From Acuticoccus kalidii (GTDB lineage Bacteria; Pseudomonadota; Alphaproteobacteria; Rhizobiales; Amorphaceae), in assembly GCF_021556395.1 (NCBI RefSeq), contig NZ_JAKGCS010000006.1:1-64000 (forward strand): a DNA stretch of 64,000 nucleotides, written 5' to 3'. The notes beneath the pieces were generated by a model. The model was not told the DNA's origin. It did not search any database and saw only the letters and a program-made list of their open reading frames with translations. Below, piece after piece: positions 1 through 9,539 of this stretch (position 1 is the first letter of the stretch; each line of letters starts with the position of its first letter). Made by a program: the position numbers and the translations under genes.

Positions 1-204
1 ACGGCTTCGCCGTCCTCCACTTCGTTTCGGCCCTTCGGGTGACGGCGCACGCCTCACGGCCCATGGCGGTCGCATGACGGCTCCGGAGGAACGACCCGGA
101 GGGAACATGACCCGACTCTCCAAAGGAACGGAGAGGGCGCCGGCGGTGAAGTGAGGCGGGCCACGCCTGCGCCGGGGTGGCGGCACGGTGGCGCCCGCCG
201 CCGC
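1..204. other. window edge, downstream of hisG, no confident gene
   Basis: This stretch lies 3' of hisG up to the window edge. A plus-strand frame is open from base 2 to a TGA ending at base 153 and could be the tail of a gene starting outside the window. Its deduced sequence is rich in Arg, Pro and Gly and shows no domain I recognise, so I do not call it. No clear terminator for the histidine genes is visible. Confidence 0.3.
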
Positions 205-1173
205 TCAGCGAAGGGCGGCCTCCAAAGAGGCGGTGAGGGGGCTGTCTTCGTAGACGTCGGCGACCTGGGAGATCACCACCGCCTCGGCGCCCTTGCAGCG
301 CAGCCACGAGGCGCACGCCGAAGCCCGGCGGCGCGGAACGTGCAGCGTCAGCGGCACCGGCTTGTCGCCGAACGGGGCGACGGCGGCGAAGCGCGCCTCC
401 GCCTCGTCGAGTACGGCGCGCGGATCGGCCACCACGGCGCGCAGCTCGAGGATCGACTGGGCGCGCATCTCGGCGGCGATGCGCTCCACGATGGTGCTGG
501 CGAGGGCGCGCGTGGCGTCCGTCCACGGGGCCGTGCGGGAGGCGACGAAGAAGGCCTGGGACTGGAGGATCAAGCCGTCCGAGAGGATCTTGAGCTGGTT
601 CGCCGCGAGCGTCGATCCGGTGGTCGTGATGTCGACGATGAGTTCGGCCGCGCCGGCCGCGGGCGCGCCCTCCGTCGCGCCGAGGCTTTCGACGATGCGA
701 TAGTCGGCGACGCCGGCCGCCGCGAAGAAGCGGCGCGTCAGGTGCACGAATTTCGTCGCCACGCGCAAGGTGCGGCCGTGGCGGGCACGGTGCATCTCGG
801 CGACGTCGGCGAGGTCGGCCATCGTGTCGACGTCGATCCAGCGCTCGGGTACGGCGACGACGACGTCCGCCGGGCCGAAGCCGAGCGGGGTGACGAGATG
901 GAAGCGCGCCTCGCGTTCGGCGAGATCGTCGATCGTCTCGTGGATGAGGTCGAGGCCGGTGAGGCCGAGATGGGCGTTGCCCTGCGCCATCTCGCGGGCA
1001 ATCTCGGAGGCTGAGAGAAAGGCGATCTCGACGCCCGGCAACCCGCTGATCCGGCCACGATAGTCGCGGCCGCCGCGGGCGCGCTCGACCTTCATGCCGG
1101 AGCGGGTCAGGAAATCGAGTGCGGCGTCTTGGAGGCGTCCCTTTGAGGGGACGGCGAGGATGAGGTCGCTCAT
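205..1173 (-). CDS. hisG: ATP phosphoribosyltransferase catalytic subunit HisG
   Basis: HisG joins ATP to PRPP to give N1-(5'-phosphoribosyl)-ATP, the first committed and feedback-controlled step of histidine synthesis, in the cytoplasm. The 322-residue protein opens with the family's N-terminal strand (LILAVPSKGRL) and has the PRPP-binding segment (ELIVDITTTGSTLAANQL) near residues 177-194. It is longer than the classical short HisG (about 210 residues), yet a HisZ partner is encoded directly upstream, an arrangement found in Rhizobiales. The ATG overlaps the hisZ stop by four bases (ATGA), so hisS, hisZ and hisG probably share one transcript and are coupled in translation. Identification is secure. 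Whether the extra C-terminal segment folds like the long-form regulatory domain cannot be told by eye. Confidence 0.96.
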   Translation of the reverse strand: MSDLILAVPSKGRLQDAALDFLTRSGMKVERARGGRDYRGRISGLPGVEIAFLSASEIAREMAQGNAHLGLTGLDLIHETIDDLAEREARFHLVTPLGFGPADVVVAVPERWIDVDTMADLADVAEMHRARHGRTLRVATKFVHLTRRFFAAAGVADYRIVESLGATEGAPAAGAAELIVDITTTGSTLAANQLKILSDGLILQSQAFFVASRTAPWTDATRALASTIVERIAAEMRAQSILELRAVVADPRAVLDEAEARFAAVAPFGDKPVPLTLHVPRRRASACASWLRCKGAEAVVISQVADVYEDSPLTASLEAALR

Positions 1174-2264
1174 GCCGCGCCTTTCTCGGGAAGTCGGTCG
1201 AGCCAGACGGAAAAGCCGATCGCGGGGAGCGACTTTGCCGGATCGAGGAGGGCGATCAAGCGGTCATAGCGCCCGCCGGCGATGACTTCGGGCCCGGCCG
1301 AGCCCGCATCGGAAATTTCGAAGACGAAGCCGGTATAATAGCCGATGCGGCGGCCGAAGCCGGCGTCGAAGGCGATCGCGCCGGTGTCGATGCCGTGGGC
1401 CACCATCGCGTCCGCGCGTTCGGCGAAGCGCGCGATCGCATTGTCGAGCACGAGACCCTCGGTGCGGGCGAAGGCGGCGATCGTATCGGCCGCGCGGTCG
1501 AGCGGGGCGGAGAGGGCGAAATAACGCTGCATCGCGGCGACGGCGTCGGCATGGGCGCCGTTGCTCGCGGCCTGCTCCAGAATACGCTCGGCGATGTCGC
1601 GGCTCGAACGGCCGCCGGCCGGGACGTGCTCGGGGATGCCGATGATCGCATCGACCACGGCGCGCGCCTGGTCGCGGTTCATCTTGGCGAGGGAGGGGGC
1701 GAGGCGAGCGGCGATCCCGTCGCCGCTCTTGCGGGCGAGGCGGTCGAGCGCACCCGACAGGCGCGCCTCGTCGCCGAAGGCGGTGGTGAGGCGCGTGCGC
1801 CAGGTCTTCGACAGGCCGAGCGCTTCGGTGAGCGCGGTGAAGACGTTCTGATCGCCGACGCGGACCTTCGGCGCGAGGCCGACATCGGCGGCGCATTCGA
1901 AGGCGAGCGCGAAGAGGCGCGCGTCGGTCGCCATCTCGTCGTCATGGCCGATCCACTCGGTACCGGCCTGCTCGAATTCCGGTTCGCCGCTCGCCCGCCG
2001 CTTGCGGAAGATCTTGCCGCGATAGGCGTAGGCCATCGGCGCGTCGCGGCCTTGGCGCAGGTGTTCGAGGCACACCGGGATCGTGAAATCGGGCCGCAGG
2101 CACAAGGTGGCCCCGTCCGCCCCCTCGGTGAGGAAGAGGCGCTTGCGGAACTCCTCGCCGGCGAGCTCGACGAAGATGTCGGCCGGCTGCAACAGCGCCG
2201 GAAGGATGAGGCTTTCGCTCGAGCCCTCGAGCGTCGCCATCAGTTTGTCGATGCGATCGGTCAC
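1170..2264 (-). CDS. hisZ: ATP phosphoribosyltransferase regulatory subunit HisZ
   Basis: HisZ is a catalytically inactive histidyl-tRNA synthetase paralogue that binds HisG and is needed for its activity and for histidine feedback. The 364-residue protein keeps class II synthetase-like segments: a motif 2-like stretch ([14 protein letters not shown], about residues 57-70), [11 protein letters not shown] near residue 310 and the AGGRYDRLI motif near 335. It lacks the C-terminal anticodon-binding domain present in the neighbouring HisS. The start is a GTG at 2262-2264 that overlaps the hisS stop (GTGA). Position between hisS and hisG and shorter length separate it from a true HisRS. Confidence 0.93.
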   Translation of the reverse strand: MTDRIDKLMATLEGSSESLILPALLQPADIFVELAGEEFRKRLFLTEGADGATLCLRPDFTIPVCLEHLRQGRDAPMAYAYRGKIFRKRRASGEPEFEQAGTEWIGHDDEMATDARLFALAFECAADVGLAPKVRVGDQNVFTALTEALGLSKTWRTRLTTAFGDEARLSGALDRLARKSGDGIAARLAPSLAKMNRDQARAVVDAIIGIPEHVPAGGRSSRDIAERILEQAASNGAHADAVAAMQRYFALSAPLDRAADTIAAFARTEGLVLDNAIARFAERADAMVAHGIDTGAIAFDAGFGRRIGYYTGFVFEISDAGSAGPEVIAGGRYDRLIALLDPAKSLPAIGFSVWLDRLPEKGAA

Positions 2265-3691
2265 GTCAGGATTTCACGAATGGCGGCGGCGATGGTGGCG
2301 ATGTCGGCGTCCACTTCGATCTGAGCGGGGCGCGCGGCGACCCACTCCTCGCGGTTGTCGATCGCCTCGGCGGCGCGCTTGCCGGCCGCGAGGTCCTTGA
2401 TCTGGACCTTACCGCTCGCACGCTCGTTTGAACCTTGGATGACGACGCAGGGTGCGTTGCGCCGGTCGGCATATTTGAGCTGGGCCTTCATGCCGCTGTC
2501 GCCGATGTACATTTCCACCGGGACGGTGGCGCCGTCGGCGTTGAGGGCGGCGCGCAGCTTGGTCGTCATCGCCTGATAGTCGGGGATCGCCTCGCGATCC
2601 ATCACGGTGACGATGACGGGGCCGGACTGGCGCGCGCTCTCCCCCTCCCGCGCGGCGAGTGCGGCGGCGAGACGGGACACGCCGACCGAGAAGCCCGTCG
2701 CCGGCACGTCCTCGCCACGAAAGCGGCCGACGAGCCCGTCATAGCGGCCGCCGCCGCCGACCGAGCCGAAGCGCACCGGGCGGCCGGCCTCGTCGGTGAT
2801 CTCGAAGGTGAGCTCGGCCTCGAAGACGGCGCCAGTATAATATTCGAGACCGCGCACCACGGAGGGATCGACGATCACCCGTTCGCCATAGCCGGCGCCG
2901 GCGACGATATCGCCGATCGCCGCAAGATCGTCGGAGATGCGGCGCTCGGCGGCGGGGTCGAGGAGGGAAAGGACGGTCTCGGTCTGCGCGGCGTCGAGGC
3001 CGGCGCCCTTGGTGAAATCGCCGCTTTCGTCCTCACGGCCGGGGCCGAGCAGTTTCGCGATTTCGGGCAGCGGGAACTTGTCGGCCTTGTCGATCGCGCG
3101 CAGCACCGTGAGGCGGCGCGGGTCGTCGGCGGGAAGGCCGATCTCGGACAGGATGCCGTCGAGCACCTTCCGCGAGTTGACGCGGATCGCATACTCGCCG
3201 GGCGCGAAGCCGAGCGCCTCCATGGTGTCGGCGGCCATCATGCAGATCTCGGCGTCGGCGAGCGGGGAGGCGGCGCCGACGATATCGGCGTCGAACTGCA
3301 TGAACTGGCGGAAGCGGCCCGGTCCGGGCTTCTCGTTGCGGAACACCCAGCCGGCGCGATAGCTTTTATACGGCTTCGGCGTGCGATCGAAATTCTCCGC
3401 CACCATGCGCGCGAGCGGGGCGGTGAGGTCGTAACGCAGCGACAGCCACTGCTCGTCATCGTCCTGGAAGGCGAAGACGCCCTCGTTCGGCCGGTCCTCG
3501 TCGGGCAGGAATTTGCCGAGCGCGTCGGCATATTCGATGAACGGCGTTTCCACCGGCTCGAATCCCCATCGCTCATAGACTGCGCGGATCGTTTCCATCA
3601 TCGCCGCGGTGCGGCGGATCTCCGCCGGCGTGCGGTCGGCAAACCCCCGCGGCAGCCGCGCCTTCGGCCGGTTCGCCTTCGTCTTAGCCAT
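2261..3691 (-). CDS. hisS: histidyl-tRNA synthetase
   Basis: HisS charges tRNA-His with histidine. The 476-residue product has class II features: motif 2 with [14 protein letters not shown], the histidine-specific [11 protein letters not shown] signature, and motif 3 GVSRLAAAL after [15 protein letters not shown]-terminal anticodon-binding domain starts near residue 375. I chose the ATG at 3689-3691 because a good Shine-Dalgarno (GGAGG) lies about six bases upstream; the frame also remains open 17 codons further upstream, without an RBS there. It is the first gene of the hisS-hisZ-hisG unit and is divergent from the ATPase gene at 3807. Confidence 0.96.
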   Translation of the reverse strand: MAKTKANRPKARLPRGFADRTPAEIRRTAAMMETIRAVYERWGFEPVETPFIEYADALGKFLPDEDRPNEGVFAFQDDDEQWLSLRYDLTAPLARMVAENFDRTPKPYKSYRAGWVFRNEKPGPGRFRQFMQFDADIVGAASPLADAEICMMAADTMEALGFAPGEYAIRVNSRKVLDGILSEIGLPADDPRRLTVLRAIDKADKFPLPEIAKLLGPGREDESGDFTKGAGLDAAQTETVLSLLDPAAERRISDDLAAIGDIVAGAGYGERVIVDPSVVRGLEYYTGAVFEAELTFEITDEAGRPVRFGSVGGGGRYDGLVGRFRGEDVPATGFSVGVSRLAAALAAREGESARQSGPVIVTVMDREAIPDYQAMTTKLRAALNADGATVPVEMYIGDSGMKAQLKYADRRNAPCVVIQGSNERASGKVQIKDLAAGKRAAEAIDNREEWVAARPAQIEVDADIATIAAAIREILT

Positions 3692-3741
3692 TGTCGCCTC
3701 CGTTCGGCGCGAGGATGTACCGCGCAACGTCGCACGGCTCA

Positions 3742-3758
3742 ACTGAAAGGACTTCAGT
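3742..3758. promoter_or_regulatory. inverted repeat between hisS and the HerA-like gene
   Basis: ACTGAA and TTCAGT are perfect six-base arms around a five-base spacer, in the 115-base divergent intergenic region 51 bases upstream of the hisS start. It could be an operator or an RNA hairpin in the hisS leader. No further evidence is visible. Confidence 0.3.
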
Positions 3759-3806
3759 CACCGTGACGACCGACTATGCTGGGCCTCGCCAGAATGGGAG
3801 AGCCAT

Positions 3807-5378
3807 GTGAGCGTCCTACGTGAGGATATGATCTTCGTCGGCACCGCCGAGGCGCCGCAATATTTGCGCCTCGACATGGCGAACCGGCACGGCCTCGTCA
3901 CCGGCGCGACCGGCACCGGCAAGACGGTGACGCTCCAGATCCTCGCGGAAGGGTTTTCGCGAGCGGGGGTGCCCTGTTTCTGCGCCGACATCAAGGGCGA
4001 TCTGTCCGGGCTCGCCGCGGAGGGGGAGCCGAAGGACTTCCTTCTGACGCGGGCGGAGGCGATCGGGCTCGGCGCGGACTACACGTTCGGCGCCTCCCCT
4101 GCGGCGCTCTGGGATCTCTTCGGCGAGGCGGGGCATCCGATCCGCACGACGGTTTCGGAGATGGGGCCGCTTCTCCTGTCGCGCTTTCTCGACCTCAACG
4201 AGACGCAGGAGGGCGTCCTCAACATCGCCTTTCGCGTCGCCGACGACGAGGGGCTCGCGCTGCTCGATCTGCGAGATCTGCGGGCCTTGATGGTTCATGT
4301 CGCGGACCAGGCGGGCACGCTGTCGAAGACCTATGGGCGCGTCTCGCCCGCCTCGGTCGGGGCGATCCAGCGGCGGCTTCTGGTGCTCGAGGAGCAGGGC
4401 GGCAATCACTTTTTCGGCGAGCCGGCTTTTGAGATCGTCGACCTGATGCGCACGGCGGAGGACGGGCGCGGCGTCGTCAGCGTCCTCGCCGCGGATCGGT
4501 TGATGGCGAACCCGCGGCTCTATGCGACCTTCCTCCTGTGGCTCCTGTCGGAGCTGTTCGAGGAACTGCCCGAGGTGGGCGACCCGGACAAGCCGCGGCT
4601 CGTCTTCTTCTTCGATGAGGCGCACCTTTTGTTCAACGACGCGCCGAAGGTTCTCCTTCAGACGGTGGAGCAGGTGGTGCGGCTCATCCGCTCCAAAGGC
4701 GTCGGCGTGTTCTTCGTCACCCAGAGCCCGCTCGATATTCCCGACACGGTCCTCGGTCAGCTCGGCAACCGGGTGCAGCACGCTCTGCGCGCCTATACGC
4801 CGCGCGACCAGAAGGCGGTGAAGGCGGCGGCGGATACCTTCCGGCCGAACCCGGCGCTCGACACGCAGCGGGTGATCACCGAGCTCGGCGTGGGCGAGGC
4901 GCTGGTCTCGACGCTGGCCGAAAAGGGGGTGCCGTCGATGGTGGAGCGGACGCTGATTCGCCCGCCGGCCGGACGGCTCGGCCCGCTCACCGCGGCCGAG
5001 CGGGAGGCGCTCGTCGCATCGAGCGCGATGGGTGCGAAGTACGACACGCCCGTCGACCGCGAGAGCGCCTATGAGATCCTCGCCCGCCGCGCCGACGAGA
5101 CGGCGGCGCCGGCCGATAAGGGCGCCGATGCGCCGCCGCCTCCGACGACGACCGTGCCAGAGGAGACCGAGAGCGAGGGCTTTCTCACCTCAGCGTGGCG
5201 GATGGTCTTCGGTGGCGAGAAGAAGCTGACCGAGGCGCAGAAGATCGCCCGCCGGACCGCGCGGACGATGGCCGCCGAGGCGGGAAGCGAACTCGGCCGC
5301 GCGATCGGTGGAACGTCCGGCGCGCGGGTCGGGCGGTCGCTCGGGCGGGGGATCTTCGGCAATCTGTTGCGCCGCTGA
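3807..5378 (+). CDS. HerA-like helicase/ATPase, DUF853 (YjgR) family
   Basis: A 523-residue P-loop ATPase of the HerA/FtsK superfamily. Walker A is GATGTGKT (about residues 33-40). Walker B is [12 protein letters not shown] (about 266-277), followed by a sensor-like [21 protein letters not shown] stretch. This layout is typical of the YjgR/DUF853 proteins of proteobacteria, which are predicted DNA-translocating ATPases of uncertain role. The C-terminal region is low complexity (Ala/Pro/Thr-rich near residue 440), then a glycine-rich tail ([19 protein letters not shown]). The start is GTG at 3807 with GGGAG upstream. It precedes ruvC on the same strand, but 272 bases apart, so it is probably a separate transcript. 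Family assignment is firm, function is not. Confidence 0.9.
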   Translation: MSVLREDMIFVGTAEAPQYLRLDMANRHGLVTGATGTGKTVTLQILAEGFSRAGVPCFCADIKGDLSGLAAEGEPKDFLLTRAEAIGLGADYTFGASPAALWDLFGEAGHPIRTTVSEMGPLLLSRFLDLNETQEGVLNIAFRVADDEGLALLDLRDLRALMVHVADQAGTLSKTYGRVSPASVGAIQRRLLVLEEQGGNHFFGEPAFEIVDLMRTAEDGRGVVSVLAADRLMANPRLYATFLLWLLSELFEELPEVGDPDKPRLVFFFDEAHLLFNDAPKVLLQTVEQVVRLIRSKGVGVFFVTQSPLDIPDTVLGQLGNRVQHALRAYTPRDQKAVKAAADTFRPNPALDTQRVITELGVGEALVSTLAEKGVPSMVERTLIRPPAGRLGPLTAAEREALVASSAMGAKYDTPVDRESAYEILARRADETAAPADKGADAPPPPTTTVPEETESEGFLTSAWRMVFGGEKKLTEAQKIARRTARTMAAEAGSELGRAIGGTSGARVGRSLGRGIFGNLLRR

Positions 5379-5472
5379 GGGGGACGAAGGCGCCAAAGCC
5401 GGAACATTGTCGTCCGATCGAGACGCTTGCACGGATTATGGTGAGGAACGCTTCACTCCTCGTCCCTAGTCT

Positions 5473-5486
5473 GTTCCGCGCGGAAC
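5473..5486. promoter_or_regulatory. 14-bp perfect palindrome upstream of ruvC
   Basis: GTTCCGC directly followed by GCGGAAC forms an uninterrupted palindrome in the 272-base region between the HerA-like gene and ruvC. It is not the GTTC-N7-GTTC direct repeat expected for an alphaproteobacterial LexA box. Its role is unknown and an operator is possible. Confidence 0.3.
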
Positions 5487-5618
5487 GGTCGCCCGTTCGC
5501 CACGCATCGTGACGTCGCGGCGCGAAAGCCTCTGGATTGACGGCATGACGGGCCCCGTTCGCCGCCCGATCGTGTAGACTGGCGGGCGTCGTTCGAGCGC
5601 GCGGCGAAGGATCGGCGT

Positions 5619-5640
5619 TCCGATCCGCACGTGGATCGGA
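5619..5640 (+). promoter_or_regulatory. hairpin immediately before the ruvC ribosome-binding site
   Basis: Perfect eight-base arms TCCGATCC and GGATCGGA enclose a six-base loop and end one base before the purine-rich SD (GAGGAG, 5642-5647) of ruvC. In mRNA this stem could influence ribosome access or 5'-end stability. That is inference from position only. Confidence 0.4.
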
Positions 5641-5650
5641 CGAGGAGACG

Positions 5651-6151
5651 ATGATGGCGGTGATCATTCTGGGCATCGATCCGGGATTGCGGACGACCGG
5701 CTGGGGCGCGATCCGCGTCGACGGTTCGGCGCTCGCATTCGTGGGGTCGGGCAGCATCAGCTCGGACCCCGCCGCCGATCTCTGCGACCGTCTCGCCAGC
5801 CTCTATCAAGGCCTCTCGTCGATCCTCGCCGAGATCCAGCCCGACGAAGCGGCCGTCGAGCAGACCTTCGTCTCGCGCGATGGCGCGGCGACGCTGAAGC
5901 TCGGCCAGGCGCGGGGCATCGCGCTTCTCGCGCCGGCGATGGCGGGTGTGTCGGTCGCCGAGTACGCGCCCAATCTCGTGAAGAAGACCGTCGTCGGCGC
6001 GGGTCATGCCGACAAGCGCCAGATCCGGCACATGGTCTCGATGCTTCTGCCCAAGGCGACCGCCCGGACGGAGCACGCCTTCGACGCCCTCGCCATTGCG
6101 ATTTGCCATGCGAGCCATCGCCGCTCGCGCCAATTGAGGCAGGCGGCATGA
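5651..6151 (+). CDS. ruvC: crossover junction endodeoxyribonuclease RuvC
   Basis: RuvC resolves Holliday junctions by paired nicks, working with the RuvAB branch-migration motor. The 166-residue protein has the RNase H-like fold signatures: [12 protein letters not shown] at the N-terminus with the first catalytic Asp, [22 protein letters not shown] with the catalytic Glu, and [12 protein letters not shown] with the last acidic residue. Length is normal. Two in-frame ATGs lie next to each other at 5651 and 5654; GAGGAG at 5642-5647 fits either. It heads a ruvC-ruvA-ruvB group on the plus strand. Confidence 0.96.
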   Translation: MMAVIILGIDPGLRTTGWGAIRVDGSALAFVGSGSISSDPAADLCDRLASLYQGLSSILAEIQPDEAAVEQTFVSRDGAATLKLGQARGIALLAPAMAGVSVAEYAPNLVKKTVVGAGHADKRQIRHMVSMLLPKATARTEHAFDALAIAICHASHRRSRQLRQAA

Positions 6152-6203
6152 CGGATGCCGTGCGGGTGGAGCGCCCCATGACGCCGCGCGCGGGGATTGC
6201 GGC

Positions 6204-6797
6204 ATGATCGGTCGCCTCACCGGGGTCGTCGCCGAAGCCGAGGAGGTCGCGATCATCGACGTCCACGGTGTCGGCTACGAGGTGCATATGCCGAGCCGCG
6301 ATCTCGGCGCCCTCGCGATCGGCGAGACCGTTACGCTCGTGATCGAGACGATCGTGCGTGAGGATCTTATCCGCCTCTACGGGTTCCGCGATCATGGGCA
6401 GCGGGACTGGTTCCGCCTCCTCCAGAGCGTCCAGGGAGTCGGCGCAAAGGTCGCGCTCGCGGTGCTGTCGGTGTTGCCGGGCGACGAATTGGCGTTCGCG
6501 ATCGCCAACGGGGACCGGGCCGCCATCGCGCGCGCTCCGGGCGTCGGCAAACGGGTCGCCGAGCGGATCGCGACCGAGTTGAAGGCCCGCATTCCGGCGA
6601 CGATGGGCACCGTCATCCCGGCGAGCGGCGGCGCGCCCCGCGGTGACGAGCCGCTCGCCGACGCGATCTCCGCCCTCGTCAATCTCGGCTATGACGAGAC
6701 GAAGGCGCGGGCCGCCCTCACCAAGCTGCGCGCGGACGCTCCCGATGCAGGCGCGGCGGAGCTGATCCGCGCCGGTCTCAAGGCGCTCGCCGCGTGA
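6204..6797 (+). CDS. ruvA: Holliday junction branch migration protein RuvA
   Basis: RuvA binds four-way junctions as a tetramer and loads RuvB. The 197-residue product shows the N-terminal OB-fold ([23 protein letters not shown]), the central helix-hairpin-helix region ([14 protein letters not shown] and [12 protein letters not shown]) and a C-terminal RuvB-binding domain that starts with [17 protein letters not shown] near residue 152. It lies 52 bases after ruvC and 106 bases before ruvB. All three regions are intact. Confidence 0.96.
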   Translation: MIGRLTGVVAEAEEVAIIDVHGVGYEVHMPSRDLGALAIGETVTLVIETIVREDLIRLYGFRDHGQRDWFRLLQSVQGVGAKVALAVLSVLPGDELAFAIANGDRAAIARAPGVGKRVAERIATELKARIPATMGTVIPASGGAPRGDEPLADAISALVNLGYDETKARAALTKLRADAPDAGAAELIRAGLKALAA

Positions 6798-6903
6798 CCG
6801 TCTTCGTCGGACCGCACGCCACAGACCTTTCGCCCGCACCGCATCATGGTGGCATGTTCGGTCCGAACGGCCGCGTCCCCGCCTCAACCGACAGGAGCGC
6901 CCC

Positions 6904-7926
6904 ATGACCGAGCGCGCCCTTTCCCCGGACGAGCAGCCCGAGGATTTCGACACCGCCTTGCGGCCCCAGCGTCTCGCCGAGTTCGTCGGCCAGCCGGCCG
7001 CACGCGCCAATCTCGACGTGTTCGTGAAGGCGGCGCGCACGCGCGGTGAGGCGCTTGATCATGTGCTTCTGGTCGGCCCGCCGGGGCTCGGCAAGACGAC
7101 GCTCGCACAGATCGTCGCCAAGGAACTCGGCGTCAATTTCCGGTCCACCTCGGGCCCGGTGATCGCGAAGGCGGGCGACCTCGCCGCGCTGTTGACGAAT
7201 CTCGAGGATCGCGACGTCCTGTTCATCGACGAGATCCACCGCCTGTCGCCGCATGTCGAGGAGATCCTCTATCCCGCGATGGAGGATTTCCAGCTCGACC
7301 TCATCATCGGCGAGGGGCCGGCCGCGCGCTCGGTGAAGATCGACGTCGCGAAGTTCACCCTCGTCGGGGCGACGACGCGGCTCGGCCTTCTGACGACGCC
7401 GCTGCGCGACCGTTTCGGCATCCCGCTGCGGCTCGAATTCTATTCCGTCGAGGATCTCTCGCGCATCGTGACGCGCGGAGCGTCGCTGATGGGGATCGCG
7501 ACGACCGACGACGGCGCCAACGAGATCGCGCGCCGTGCCCGCGGGACGCCGCGCATCGCGAACCGTCTGTTGCGGCGCGTGCGCGATTTCGCGCTCGTCG
7601 GCGGGGCGGACGCGATCGATCGCGAGGTGGCCGACTCGGCGCTTCTGCGGCTCGATGTCGACGCGGCGGGCCTCGATACGCTGGACCGGCGCTATCTCAC
7701 CCTGATCGCGGAGAATTATTCCGGTGGGCCCGTCGGCATCGAAACCCTCGCCGCGGCGCTCTCCGAGCCGCGGGACGCCTTGGAGGATATCGTCGAGCCC
7801 TATCTCCTCCAGCAGGGCTATCTGCAACGCACCCCGCGCGGCCGCTTGCTGACGGCGCGGGCGTTCGCTCATCTCGGCCTGCCGATCCCGAAGAGCGACG
7901 GGCCGCCGACACTCTTCGAGTCCTAG
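6904..7926 (+). CDS. ruvB: Holliday junction branch migration ATPase RuvB
   Basis: RuvB is the AAA+ hexameric motor of branch migration. The 340-residue protein has Walker [12 protein letters not shown] (about residues 58-68), Walker [13 protein letters not shown] (about 103-114), sensor 1 within [22 protein letters not shown] and a C-terminal winged helix ending [16 protein letters not shown]. Length and order match the family. The ATG is preceded by GACAGGAGCGCCCC with a usable SD. Confidence 0.97.
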   Translation: MTERALSPDEQPEDFDTALRPQRLAEFVGQPAARANLDVFVKAARTRGEALDHVLLVGPPGLGKTTLAQIVAKELGVNFRSTSGPVIAKAGDLAALLTNLEDRDVLFIDEIHRLSPHVEEILYPAMEDFQLDLIIGEGPAARSVKIDVAKFTLVGATTRLGLLTTPLRDRFGIPLRLEFYSVEDLSRIVTRGASLMGIATTDDGANEIARRARGTPRIANRLLRRVRDFALVGGADAIDREVADSALLRLDVDAAGLDTLDRRYLTLIAENYSGGPVGIETLAAALSEPRDALEDIVEPYLLQQGYLQRTPRGRLLTARAFAHLGLPIPKSDGPPTLFES

Positions 7927-8280
7927 ACGCCGAACCGGCGGCGCGCGCCTCTCCACTTCCGACCTCCGTATCGCGGCCCCGCCGCACCGTCCGCGCAACG
8001 TCAGATTGACGCAGGCGCGGTCGGTGCTCTTGCCGTTCCTCCTCGATACCGGGCGCCCGGCGGCTCGGGCGATGAACCCGTGTGCCGCCTTTTCCGTGGA
8101 AAGGCGACGGCTCGCATTCGCAGCGCCGTCCTCGGGCGGGGACGCGGCGCCGGCCTTCGGGGCTGCCGCGATGCGCAATCTGAACGCGACAGCGCCGCCA
8201 GCGGCGCGTTCCGGGTTGCGGTTCAACGGGCTTCGTGTTCAGGCTTTGAGGATAAGAATTAGGTGTGAGGGACTTGACCC
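7927..8280. other. intergenic region, ruvB to the Liv substrate-binding gene
   Basis: This 354-base stretch has no supported gene. It must carry the promoter of the downstream Liv operon. A tight inverted repeat (GCGCCGC, CA, GCGGCGC) lies at 8192-8207 and could be a stem in the leader or a factor-independent stop for ruvB read-through, although no T-run follows. I could not assign -35 and -10 elements. Confidence 0.4.
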
Positions 8281-9471
8281 ATGAAGACTGCTCTATTGGC
8301 GCTCGCCAGCGCAGCCGCCATTGCCGTGGCGGCGCCGGCCGCGGCGCAGGACGACGTGAAGCTCGGTGTGCTGCTCGCCTTCACCGGCCCGCTCGAGAGC
8401 TTGGCGCCCTCCATCGCTGACGGTGCTGAACTCGCCGCGAAGGAAATTTCCGATTCCGGCCAGTTCATGAACGGCGCGACCGTGACTCCCGTCCGCGGCG
8501 ATTCCACCTGCATCGATGCCGGCGCGGCCACCGCCGCGGGCGAGCGTCTCGTCACCTCTGACGGCGTCGCCGCGATCGTCGGCGCGATGTGCTCGGGGGC
8601 GACGAGCGCCGTGCTCCAGAATGTCGGCATTCCGAACGGGATCGTGATGATTTCCCCGTCCGCAACGTCGCCGGCGCTGACGAATGTCGAGGACAATGGC
8701 CTGTTCTTCCGCACCGCGCCGTCGGATGCGCGCCAGGGCGAGATCATCGCCGACATGCTGTCCGAGCGCGACATCAGCGAAGTGGCGCTGACCTACACCA
8801 ACAACGATTACGGCAAGGGCCTCGCGGACTCGATCGCCAGCGCGTTCGAGGCGAAGGGCGGCACGATCACCATCAACGCCGCCCATGAGGACGGCAAGGG
8901 TGACTATTCGGCCGAGGTCGCGGCGCTCGCGGCCGCGGGTGGCGAGCTTCTGGTCGTGGCCGGCTATCTCGATCAGGGCGGCAAGGGCATCATCCAGGCC
9001 TCGCTGGATTCCGGCGCGTTCGACACCTTCCTCCTCCCCGACGGCATGGTCGGCGACGCGCTCGTCGCGGCGATCGGCGACGATCTCGACGGCTCGTTCG
9101 GCGTCCTTCCGGGCTCGGACAGCGACGGCGCAGGCGTCTATGCCAAGCTCGCCGAAGAGGCCGGCTTCACCCCCGGCGTCTATTCGGGCGAAGCCTATGA
9201 CGCGGCGGCGCTCATCCTCCTCGCGATGCAGGCCGCCCAGTCGACCGAATCGGCCGACTTCAAGGGCAAGATCATGGACATCGCCAACGCCCCCGGCGAA
9301 AAGATCCTCCCCGGCGAGCTCGGCAAGGCGCTCGAGCTGATCGCGAACGGCCAGGATGTCGACTATGTCGGCGCGACGGCGGTGGAGCTGATCGGCGGCG
9401 GCGAGAGCGCGGGCAGCTTCCGCGAGATCGAGATCAAGGATGGTGCCATTCAGACGGTGAAGTATCGTTGA
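8281..9471 (+). CDS. branched-chain amino acid type ABC transporter, substrate-binding protein
   Basis: A 396-residue periplasmic binding protein of the LivJ/LivK (Peripla_BP_6) family. A Sec signal peptide ends at about residue 22 (AAPAAAQ). The mature part begins DDVKLGVLLAFTGPLESL and holds the usual ligand-pocket segments GAMCSGATSAV and MISPSATSPALT. It is the first gene of a five-gene operon (binding protein, LivG, LivF, LivH, LivM). The ligand cannot be read from sequence; this family binds branched-chain and other amino acids, amides, urea and aromatic acids. A strong hairpin follows its stop codon. Confidence 0.9.
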   Translation: MKTALLALASAAAIAVAAPAAAQDDVKLGVLLAFTGPLESLAPSIADGAELAAKEISDSGQFMNGATVTPVRGDSTCIDAGAATAAGERLVTSDGVAAIVGAMCSGATSAVLQNVGIPNGIVMISPSATSPALTNVEDNGLFFRTAPSDARQGEIIADMLSERDISEVALTYTNNDYGKGLADSIASAFEAKGGTITINAAHEDGKGDYSAEVAALAAAGGELLVVAGYLDQGGKGIIQASLDSGAFDTFLLPDGMVGDALVAAIGDDLDGSFGVLPGSDSDGAGVYAKLAEEAGFTPGVYSGEAYDAAALILLAMQAAQSTESADFKGKIMDIANAPGEKILPGELGKALELIANGQDVDYVGATAVELIGGGESAGSFREIEIKDGAIQTVKYR

Positions 9472-9488
9472 TCAACGCTGACACCAAC

Positions 9489-9511
9489 GCGGCCCGGGAT
9501 TCCCGGGCCGC
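9489..9511 (+). terminator. GC hairpin between binding-protein gene and livG
   Basis: Perfect ten-base arms GCGGCCCGGG and CCCGGGCCGC enclose the loop ATT, 17 bases after the binding-protein stop. Only TTCCGTT follows, so it is at most a partial terminator. Such stems commonly protect the upstream mRNA and leave the binding protein more abundant than the membrane parts. Its presence argues that livG starts at 9540, not at the TTG at 9468. Confidence 0.6.
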
Positions 9512-9539
9512 TTCCGTTATCACCCCACATTCCGACGCG

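Noticed and set aside
2435-3766. 443-codon plus-strand frame
   Set aside because: Antisense to hisS, no motif, and the composition is that of a shadow frame.
5379-5650. LexA (SOS) box upstream of ruvC
   Set aside because: No GTTC-N7-GTTC direct repeat is found. The GTTCCGCGCGGAAC element is a palindrome, not the alphaproteobacterial LexA site.
9468-9539. TTG start for livG overlapping the binding-protein stop
   Set aside because: The added segment is not LivG-like, contains a ten-pair hairpin and lacks an RBS; ATG 9540 fits the family start.
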